30,177 nucleotides of DNA from Firmicutes bacterium TM09-10 (GTDB lineage Bacteria; Bacillota; Clostridia; Lachnospirales; Lachnospiraceae), in assembly GCA_003481005.1 (NCBI GenBank), contig QUKC01000006.1:146835-177011 (forward strand), given 5' to 3'. Position 1 is the first letter of the stretch. Each line of letters starts with the position of its first letter. The position numbers and the translations under genes were made by a program. The notes under the pieces were generated by a model. That model searched no databases. It saw only the letters and a list, made by a program, of their open reading frames with translations, and was not told where the DNA came from. This document shows, piece by piece, positions 8,442 to 17,490 of this stretch.

Positions 8442-9103
8442 CCCGGTTCCTCCTCCAGCGCCCGTTTCAGATATTCCTTTACCGATCCGGCTTTTTCGAG
8501 CTTTGGAAGGCATATTTCCTTCAGAGAACAGGAAGCGCATGCTTTGCTGTATTTTACTTTCGGTGTATACCGTCTGTCATAATATTGATGCATTTCTTCA
8601 AATATCTGACAAACCTCATTTTTCAGCTCTTCCGTAATTGCAACGACTTCACGTCTTCTGGTTTCTCCATAAAAAATTGCCCCTTCCGATACTGTCGTCG
8701 AAAACATTTCTTCCAAACACATTGCCTGCGCTGTCAGCTGTAAGATATCCTCCTCTGAATGTTTTGGTTTCCCTTTTTTATATTCTACCGGATAAATACT
8801 GTAAAATCCCCTGTGTCCGTGCAGTTTCACTCCATCTTCGCATTTCCGAAATTCTACAATATCGCATTCGCCGCTGACTCCCATCGTTCTGGAACTGACC
8901 GGCAATGCCCTTACCACAAGCAAATCTTTCCGCTTTTCCGTCAGATATGGATCATGCGCCTTTTTGTGCATCAGCTCTCCAATGACAGTATGTTCATTTT
9001 CTGCCCATTGCTGTTCCACATGAATCAATGCCCATTGTCTCCTGCAAAATTTAAAATGCTGGATACCAGATATCATCAAATAATCGTCTTCAGCATATTC
9101 CAT
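8438..9103 (-). CDS. cas4: CRISPR-associated exonuclease Cas4
   Basis: A 221-residue RecB-type nuclease with an Fe-S cluster that trims prespacers and selects PAM-bearing fragments in I-C systems. Cluster cysteines are visible: C20 (FKFCRRQW) at the N-terminus and C189, C192, C198 (CASCSLKEIC) at the C-terminus. Nuclease motifs include GECDIVEF and YPVEYKKGKPK, the latter with the catalytic Glu-x-Lys. I chose ATG at 9103 with AAGAGGTG at proper distance; a TTG-started frame 7 codons longer has no better ribosome site. It is 62 bp behind cas7 and overlaps cas1 by 4 bp. Confidence 0.96.
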   Translation of the reverse strand: MEYAEDDYLMISGIQHFKFCRRQWALIHVEQQWAENEHTVIGELMHKKAHDPYLTEKRKDLLVVRALPVSSRTMGVSGECDIVEFRKCEDGVKLHGHRGFYSIYPVEYKKGKPKHSEEDILQLTAQAMCLEEMFSTTVSEGAIFYGETRRREVVAITEELKNEVCQIFEEMHQYYDRRYTPKVKYSKACASCSLKEICLPKLEKAGSVKEYLKRALEEEPG

Positions 9104-9165
9104 TATACGACACCTCTTTTTCAACGCATTTCAAACAAAGTGTGCCTTTTTCTGCTTTCTGATTA

Positions 9166-10077
9166 CTATGCTCTTCTTGTCACTTCAACAGATTCCGGTA
9201 TCTGATCCTGATGAATTTTAACTGTATAATCTTTATAGTTTCTGGGATAAATAATATCGTCGTTTTTCTTTACTTCCACTGCATCAAATAACTTATATGC
9301 GGGACAATTTCCCAGCTCCTTGCTGTGTTTGAAAATAATCAGTTCCCGCACCGCCATCTTTCCTCTTGCCGCAGAATGATCATTTTCAAACATGTTGATA
9401 ATTGCTTCCCATAAAAGCTCCAGATCTTCCTCAGAAAATCCGGTTACCTTTCTGGCAAGATTTGCAGAAACATATCCCTCTGCACGATATAATCCATAGG
9501 GCACAATGCTTTTTCTGCCCATTTCCGTGCTCTTATTTTCCGCGTCTTTTTCTGTCGTAATCGCAACTCTCGTAATCGTTACTTCCTGACTGATAATCGG
9601 ATCAATGCTTCTGGCAAAGCCAATCTGCACAGGACCCCTTACCTGCCCGCAATTCAGCGATGCTTTCACAAATGTTGTCATAACCGCACCAAAAGTTCTG
9701 ATATCATAAAAATTCTGGCACATATAATCCCGAATTTTCAGATCTGCATCCGGATCGTTCTTTTTCAGCTTTTTTAATCCATCCGTCACTTTTTTTTCAT
9801 CTGTCTCATGGATTCCAAGGCTCTCGCATGCGGTTCTATCGCTTCGGTTCAACGGTACGTCTTCACGGATATAAATCTGGAACCCCGGCTCCTCCTCTTT
9901 TACTGTTTCCACATAATTTCTGATCTTTCGTTTCAGACAAACATCTGTCACAAGACCGAGACCACTTTCCGGATCAATACGCGGCATATTTCCTGCATCA
10001 GGATCTCCGTTCGGATTCCCATTTTCCACATCAAACAATACTACAAACTCATATCTGTTTTTGATTGTCTCACTCAT
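9166..10077 (-). CDS. cas7: Cascade backbone Cas7c (Csd2)
   Basis: A 303-residue RAMP protein that forms the filament along the crRNA in the I-C effector. The N-terminus YEFVVLFDVENGNPNGDPD is the Csd2 signature, and MPRIDPESGLGLVTDVCLKRKIRNYV continues it (residues about 30-55). The middle carries NFYDIRTFGAVMTT and GQVRGPVQIGFARS, both typical of the family. The ATG follows the cas8c stop without a gap (TAAATG), so translation is probably coupled. Confidence 0.97.
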   Translation of the reverse strand: MSETIKNRYEFVVLFDVENGNPNGDPDAGNMPRIDPESGLGLVTDVCLKRKIRNYVETVKEEEPGFQIYIREDVPLNRSDRTACESLGIHETDEKKVTDGLKKLKKNDPDADLKIRDYMCQNFYDIRTFGAVMTTFVKASLNCGQVRGPVQIGFARSIDPIISQEVTITRVAITTEKDAENKSTEMGRKSIVPYGLYRAEGYVSANLARKVTGFSEEDLELLWEAIINMFENDHSAARGKMAVRELIIFKHSKELGNCPAYKLFDAVEVKKNDDIIYPRNYKDYTVKIHQDQIPESVEVTRRA

Positions 10078-12485
<2,408 letters not shown>

Positions 12486-12926
12486 CTATAATATCGAACC
12501 ATCCTGATAGCAGGCTGCCAGATAGTCTCTCGATTGATAGTAAAAATCCGTATTATAATCAGAAATGCTGGAATCTATCCAGGAATGATATACCTGCCAA
12601 AGCCCTTTCTCAATATCCTGATCAGAATAGGAATCTTCAATCAGCCGTTCATACACTTCTCCGATATCCCAATAATCCGGTACTGTATATCTGCATGCTC
12701 CCACATTATCAAAGCTGCCCTTCGGAATATTGCATTCTTCAATCAATTCTTCTGCCATCTTTTCAATTGGTTCACAATGAAATACATCTGCATGTTCGTA
12801 AATCCGATGAATATGCTTTCTTCCCAGATAATCTGCTACTTTTTTCCGAGGCTGTTTCGTTTTCCTTCCGATGTATTCGATCAAGCTGCATATATAAAAT
12901 AAATCATTATTATTTTTTGTCCCCAT
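12486..12926 (-). CDS. DUF3791-type protein in the cas operon
   Basis: A 146-residue protein. Its first 60 residues (LFYICSLIEYIGRKTKQPRK, then a YLGRK-IHRIYEHADVFHCEPIE stretch) look like DUF3791, a small alpha-helical family that I know mainly as a neighbour of DUF3990. The C-terminal half is acidic and aromatic (VPDYWDIGEVYERLIEDSY, YQSRDYLAA). Function is not known; a partner or antitoxin for DUF3990 is an inference from pairing. The ATG has GCGAGG upstream and overlaps the DUF3990 gene by 17 bp; the stop codon abuts the cas5 leader. No other cas operon gene is known to me at this place. Confidence 0.8.
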   Translation of the reverse strand: MGTKNNNDLFYICSLIEYIGRKTKQPRKKVADYLGRKHIHRIYEHADVFHCEPIEKMAEELIEECNIPKGSFDNVGACRYTVPDYWDIGEVYERLIEDSYSDQDIEKGLWQVYHSWIDSSISDYNTDFYYQSRDYLAACYQDGSIL

Positions 12927-13374
12927 ACACGACCTCGCTTCCTACAAATGTCAATGTATCCAGCGCTGAAATCGTATGAAAACTGATTTGATGCGTCGGA
13001 TATTTAAACTTTGCCAGTTCCCAAAATGCGGCTCTCGAAATTTTGCCATCCAGATAGTTCTGGATATAATTGTAAATCGTATCATCTGCCATCGGTCCTT
13101 CCACAATATCATATTTGTGTGGAATTCCTCTACGACATGCCACAATAAAATCCAGCCATTCTTCCGTCATCTCTTCAAAATACAAACAATTCAAAGTACT
13201 GCTTGGTACATATTCATATTTATTGATGTACCCATCACCGTATCTGGTTGCCCAACGCTTCGCCTGCTCTGCATAAAGTGTGCAGTAAAATCCAAAATAG
13301 AAATCTTTTTGAAATCGTGCTTTTCGAATTTCGGGATATTCCACGATTTCTTTACTCCCATGATATAAAACCAT
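12910..13374 (-). CDS. DUF3990 protein, ADP-ribosyltransferase-like
   Basis: A 154-residue protein matching DUF3990. The start MVLYHGSKEIVEYPEIR and the following DFYFGFYCTLYAEQAKRWA resemble the H-Y-E class of ADP-ribosyltransferases: His in LYHGS as the NAD-binding residue and Tyr in the FYxT-like stretch. A catalytic Glu cannot be placed with confidence. I place DUF3990 in the ADP-ribosyl clan from memory. A toxin or host-protein modifying role is inference. The ATG at 13374 has AAAAAGGGGAACAGAG upstream; a longer frame (13 more codons) has no ribosome site. It is the first gene of the promoter-driven unit that continues into cas5-cas8c-cas7-cas4-cas1-cas2. Confidence 0.8.
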   Translation of the reverse strand: MVLYHGSKEIVEYPEIRKARFQKDFYFGFYCTLYAEQAKRWATRYGDGYINKYEYVPSSTLNCLYFEEMTEEWLDFIVACRRGIPHKYDIVEGPMADDTIYNYIQNYLDGKISRAAFWELAKFKYPTHQISFHTISALDTLTFVGSEVVYGDKK

Positions 13375-13434
13375 CTCTGTTCCCCTTTTTATAAAAATTA
13401 TCGTTTTTCTCACTGTCCTTTTCTTTATATTTCC

Positions 13435-13463
13435 ACTATACTACACTGTTTTATATAATGCAA
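13435..13463 (-). promoter_or_regulatory. Promoter of the DUF3990-DUF3791-cas5...cas2 unit
   Basis: On the minus strand, TTGCAT (13458-13463), exactly 17 bp, then TATAGT (13435-13440). It lies about 60 bp upstream of the DUF3990 ATG. It is the best sigma-A-like promoter in the CRISPR locus and separates the effector and adaptation genes from cas3. Confidence 0.65.
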
Positions 13464-13715
13464 CAACGTTTCCATTATCTGTGGGAAAATATATTGAAGT
13501 TTCTATAAAAATATTTACACTGGATTATATGGAATAACTATTATATAATAAACATCGTCTTTTCCTGCCATTTACAATGACACGGAATTGGGGATTGAAA
13601 AAATATTTTTTCACACCATGTGAACCAAGCGATGCGGAACAGAAGTTGATGATTTTTCTTCTGTTCCGTATGCTTTTATCCTCTAACCTCCCGCCTACAG
13701 CACTTGCTAAAACAA
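13464..13715 (-). other. Gap with three hairpins downstream of cas3
   Basis: No gene is seen between cas3 and the promoter above. The AT-rich part from 13464 to about 13590 shows nothing definite. Three inverted repeats follow: GAAAAAATATTTTTTC (13597-13612), TTCACA-CCA-TGTGAA (13610-13624) and an 11-bp perfect stem CGGAACAGAAG (13635-13645) with CTTCTGTTCCG (13658-13668). On the minus strand the last one comes first after cas3, about 50 nt past its stop, and the first two then offer a stem plus an A/T run, so the set is a probable cas3 transcript end. Confidence 0.55.
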
Positions 13716-15857
13716 TTACCAGAACACTCCGATGCCTTCTTCAATATCCATTTTTAATCCCATTTCTTCTGTGTACAGTTCCTCCGAAACTAATTCATAG
13801 AAATCTTCTATATCACCGGACACCGGACGCAGCGCTCCCTGTCCGTTTAATTTTTCAAAATCCCTGTCATAAATATTGATACAATACTGTCCTGCCTGTC
13901 GCATCAAAGTGCGGGAATACCCCTGGTTTCGAATCTGTCCCAATAACTTCGCCGCTTCCTGCTCTCTTTTTACAAACACTGTTACGGTATTCTCTTCAAT
14001 CAGATGAAACTTTTTAGCAGCTGACGCAAACTGATAATTCTGATTTTCGAAGCAGCGCATCACACCGTCCTTATCCATTTCATCCTGTTTTAATTGATAC
14101 AACATCTGGAAATACTGATCTACTGTCGCAAGGTCTTCCGGCTGATATCCATCCAGTAAAAGCGCTTTGGACGTATCAATCTGCATCTGCTGACCGGGAA
14201 CAAACTCTTTTCCTTCCATTCCGAAAATATATACCGGACTCTCCTCTATGGAACGATCTCCATTTCGATTTCCGCGTCCTGCCGCCTGAATCATAGAATC
14301 CATTCCCGCAAGCTGTCTATATACAGATCGAAAATCCAGATCCACTCCAGCTTCCACCAGACTCGTTGCAATTAAAATACACTTTTTACCATCTTCCAGT
14401 CTTTTCCTAATCTGCTCTAACACCCGTTTCCGATGCTTTGGATACATTGTTGTCGACAGATGAAAGACTCCGTCCCCTTTGATTGCATTATAAACTCTCT
14501 GCGCTCGTTTCTTCGTATTGACAATACACAACGCCTGTGTTTCTTTTGAAAGCTTTTCCTCCAGTTCTTCTTCTGTCACCGTTCCGATATCTTCAAATCT
14601 CGTCCTCTTGAAAAAGCGAAATTGCTCTTCCATACATGGACAAAGCTCAACCGGCTCCCAATTTCTCTGGAAAAAATTCTGAAATGTTGGCTGCGTTGCT
14701 GTACAAAGCACAACAGATGAACCATATTGCGCTGCCAGTTCCTCTATAACCGCAAGACAAGGCTTCAGATGCTCCGGCGGAATCATCTGCGCTTCGTCGA
14801 AAATGATCACACTGTTTGCAATATTATGAAGCTTCCTACATTTTGATGATTTCGATGCAAAGAAAGATTCAAAAAACTGTACATTGGTCGTAACAACCAC
14901 CGGCTTGTCCCAGTTTTCCGAAGCAAGCTGCATCGGTCTGAGCTCTTCTGAACTGGTATAATCAATGTTGCAATGGCTTTCCAACACATTTTCCTCTCCC
15001 AGAATCTCCCGAAATACCTGCGCATTCTGTTCGATAATATTGGTATATGGAATGACATAAATAATCCGCTTCATCTGATGCGCTGCCGCATGCCGAAGTG
15101 CAAACGCCAGCGAGGCAATTGTTTTTCCTCCACCGGTCGGAACAGTCAGACGAAACATTCCCTTTTTCTGAGTTCCCATGTCCATACAATGCCGCAAAAT
15201 CTCACTTCGTCTGCCGTTGATCGTATCGGGTTTTTTATTTTCCAGCCATCTTTTATTCTCAAGATATTTATCTAACTTTCTGTACAGTTCTTCTATTCTC
15301 GTGCCAGGATCTCGTTCTGTCTTTCCCTGCTTCATAAAAGCTTCCGTATCCAGAAAATCTGCGTCTACCAGACAGGAATAAATCATTCGCATAAAAAAAC
15401 TTAACGAAAAATATGGGTTCGGCACAGCTTTTGGATCAATGGGCGCCGAATGAAGTAGCGGAACCTCAATCTCAGGCTGATAAGCCTGATAATCTTCTAT
15501 TTTTTTCTTTAGGCGGCCGCTCAACGTAGACTCTCCGCCATTGTCCGTATTACTTCCGCAATCTGGCAAGCCCGCATGATGCCCTGCAATGCAATAATTT
15601 AGAAACGAGTAGTATCCTCCTTTCGCCGCACAAAGTTGTGCTCCGGCCGTCGAATGGTCCACCTGAACATCTCCTTTTTGAAGTCTTCTCTGGAACCTGA
15701 GACTGTACTTTCCAATATCATGCAGCATACCACTGCAATATCCCCATTCATACTTTCCAAATTCTCCGGCAAACATTCCAGCAAGTCTTGCAACCCCCTC
15801 CGAATGCTCCAAAACACTCTGTTTTCGTTTCCCATCAATATGCGCAAAATAATCCAT
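13716..15857 (-). CDS. cas3: Cas3 nuclease-helicase
   Basis: A 713-residue single-chain Cas3 that unwinds and degrades target DNA after Cascade binding. The HD nuclease is N-terminal: H18, H46-D47 (MLHDIGKYS), D67-H68 and AGHHAG at 91-96. The helicase follows: Walker A VPTGGGKT at about 239-246, Walker B FDEAQ near 350 (Gln in place of the commoner His), CTATQPTF, SLVEAGVDLDF and the arginine-finger motif QAAGRGNRNG. I chose ATG at 15857, with GGGGGAGAGG 3-5 nt upstream. A frame 57 codons longer runs into array 2 and would encode repeats. Only 44 bp separate this start from the last, decayed repeat of array 2, leaving no room for a normal promoter. Confidence 0.96.
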   Translation of the reverse strand: MDYFAHIDGKRKQSVLEHSEGVARLAGMFAGEFGKYEWGYCSGMLHDIGKYSLRFQRRLQKGDVQVDHSTAGAQLCAAKGGYYSFLNYCIAGHHAGLPDCGSNTDNGGESTLSGRLKKKIEDYQAYQPEIEVPLLHSAPIDPKAVPNPYFSLSFFMRMIYSCLVDADFLDTEAFMKQGKTERDPGTRIEELYRKLDKYLENKRWLENKKPDTINGRRSEILRHCMDMGTQKKGMFRLTVPTGGGKTIASLAFALRHAAAHQMKRIIYVIPYTNIIEQNAQVFREILGEENVLESHCNIDYTSSEELRPMQLASENWDKPVVVTTNVQFFESFFASKSSKCRKLHNIANSVIIFDEAQMIPPEHLKPCLAVIEELAAQYGSSVVLCTATQPTFQNFFQRNWEPVELCPCMEEQFRFFKRTRFEDIGTVTEEELEEKLSKETQALCIVNTKKRAQRVYNAIKGDGVFHLSTTMYPKHRKRVLEQIRKRLEDGKKCILIATSLVEAGVDLDFRSVYRQLAGMDSMIQAAGRGNRNGDRSIEESPVYIFGMEGKEFVPGQQMQIDTSKALLLDGYQPEDLATVDQYFQMLYQLKQDEMDKDGVMRCFENQNYQFASAAKKFHLIEENTVTVFVKREQEAAKLLGQIRNQGYSRTLMRQAGQYCINIYDRDFEKLNGQGALRPVSGDIEDFYELVSEELYTEEMGLKMDIEEGIGVFW

Positions 15858-15901
15858 ATGCCTCTCCCCCATTTTCTTCGACATTTTTTCTGTTACGATC
15901 C

Positions 15902-17188
15902 TTTTCCTGACATGCTCCCGCGAAGGGAGCGACGCAAACCAAGCTTGATGTACTTCATTCCGATTGCTGATTTCAATCCACGCTCCCGCGAAGGGAGCGA
16001 CCAATGGCTGCCCATACTTTTCGTACATAGCAAGATTTCAATCCACGCTCCCGCGAGGGGAGCGACTTTCGCTGATAATTTTTCCTCTAATTGATGCAAA
16101 AATTTCAATCCACGCTCCCGCGAGGGGAGCGACGATAAGCTTCTGGGCGGGCTTGTATTTTTCGTAGATTTCAATCCACGCTCCCGCGAGGGGAGCGACC
16201 AGCTCAAAAAAGATATGCAGGCAGATATCATTATTTCAATCCACGCTCCCGCGAGGGGAGCGACGCGGGCATATGTTGATGATGTCAAGCTTACGCATAT
16301 TTCAATCCACGCTCCCGCGAGGGGCGCGACGTTTTGCGCACCGGAAAGAAATTGCGGTGGCGAATGATTTCAATCCACGCTCCCGCGAGGGGAGCGACGG
16401 TCTTGCAACGTTTATTGCTGCTAAGAAGTTAATTTCAATCCACGCTCCCGCGAGGGGAGCGACCTGGAAGGTCCATCCGTCAAAGGTACTGTGAGAGATT
16501 TCAATCCACGCTCCCGCGAGGGGAGCGACAGAGCATAGAGGTGTGAAAGTCCCGGTAAACGCGATTTCAATCCACGCTCCCGCGAGGGGAGCGACATAAG
16601 CCTGGGCATGTTATCCAGTCCTGTATTGATTTCAATCCACGCTCCCGCGAGGGGAGCGACAGCAAAAGCGAATTATCTGACGTTCCGGCTTGAGATTTCA
16701 ATCCACGCTCCCGCGAGGGGAGCGACTCCCACTCTTTCGGATTTTCTTCTCTCAAACGGTCATTTCAATCCACGCTCCCGCGAGGGGAGCGACAATACAG
16801 GGTAATCGCCTGTGCGCTCTTTCCGGATTTCAATCCACGCTCCCGCGAGGGGAGCGACGCTGGATCAGTCCATTTATAAATATAAAGCAGCTATTTCAAT
16901 CCACGCTCCCGCGAGGGGAGCGACTTCTGGAGGTATACAGGAATCGCGGGGATGCAAAAATTTCAATCCACGCTCCCGCGAGGTGAGCGACAGATTTGCC
17001 ATCTAACAGGTCAATAGCCGTATAATTTCAATCCACGCTCCCGCGAGGTGAGCGACTTCTCTCAATTTATTTCGCTCCTGTTCTTTCGTATTTCAATCCA
17101 CGCTCCCGCGAGGTGAGCGACGGATGAGCAGAGCGCGCAGGGCAGCAATCCAGATTATTTCAATCCACGCTCCCGCGAGGTGAGCGAC
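15902..17188 (-). CRISPR. Type I-C CRISPR array 2, 20 repeats in three age layers
   Basis: Nineteen full 32-bp repeats plus one decayed copy (15902-15933) at the leader-distal end; 19 spacers of 33-36 bp. On the plus strand the inner part reads GCGAAGGGAG in the decayed unit and in 15970-16001, as in array 1. It reads GCGAGGGGAG in the next 14 units, with one extra change (GGGGCGCG) in 16299-16330. It reads GCGAGGTGAG in the four units nearest the leader (16960-17188). Transcription runs right to left toward cas3; the newest spacer is 17122-17156. Confidence 0.98.
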
Positions 17189-17303
17189 TGCATTTATTGA
17201 CATTTTTTCGTTTACAGTACGGCTATATTTTATTTCATCTCACTAATAAATATAGCTTCTGTTTTTAAAAAACTAAATTAATAAATGTTATTTTATAATT
17301 TTC
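17189..17303 (-). promoter_or_regulatory. Leader of CRISPR array 2
   Basis: A 115-bp AT-rich leader, a diverged copy of the array 1 leader (6944-7058), with most differences being single transitions and a few single-base indels in A runs. It is expected to drive array 2 and, through it, possibly cas3. Confidence 0.8.
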
Positions 17304-17359
17304 CAGGTGCGAATCTCCATAAGAATTCATATGCACTTCCTGTTCGCACCAGTTTTTAG
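17304..17359 (-). repeat. Second copy of the 56-nt leader hairpin block
   Basis: Identical base for base to 7059-7114. The stem arms are GGTGCGAA (17306-17313) and TTCGCACC (17343-17350). The copy on either side of it has diverged, so this segment is unusually well kept. Confidence 0.75.
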
Positions 17360-17446
17360 GAGAGCAAGTCCTGATCGGCAACAATACCTTTTCGCCCCGT
17401 TATTCCTCGCCTCCGTCTCATATTTATTATTCCGATAAAATTATTC
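17356..17446 (-). pseudogene. Decayed 3' end of a second cas2
   Basis: On the minus strand the sequence from about 17446 to the TAA at 17358-17356 follows the last 25-30 codons of cas2: the part coding GNKYET, then a changed stretch, then KGIAADQ and the stop. Single-base losses around CGGGGCGAAAAGG shift the frame and the C-terminal Leu triplet is altered, so it cannot make Cas2. Upstream of 17446 the match is lost. It shows that array 2 once stood behind a complete cas2. Confidence 0.85.
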
Positions 17447-17448
17447 CA

Positions 17449-17483
17449 GACAATAGAATATTCGCATAACATGCACTCTGTTG
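17449..17483 (-). terminator. Hairpin after the GH106-like gene
   Basis: A 35-nt imperfect inverted repeat beginning GACAATAGAAT and ending CTCTGTTG, with 28 of 35 positions equal to the element at 3705-3739. It starts 8 nt beyond the stop codon of the glycosidase gene on the minus strand. Pairing includes mismatches and G-U pairs, so its strength is uncertain. Confidence 0.4.
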
Positions 17484-17490
17484 CTTATTT

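Noticed and set aside
8442..8540. 33-codon extension of cas1
   Set aside because: It is cas4 sequence in another frame; the internal ATG has GGAGG and an ATGA overlap with cas4.
15858..16028. 57-codon N-terminal extension of cas3
   Set aside because: It translates the end of array 2; a strong ribosome site precedes the ATG at 15857 and the HD domain starts there.
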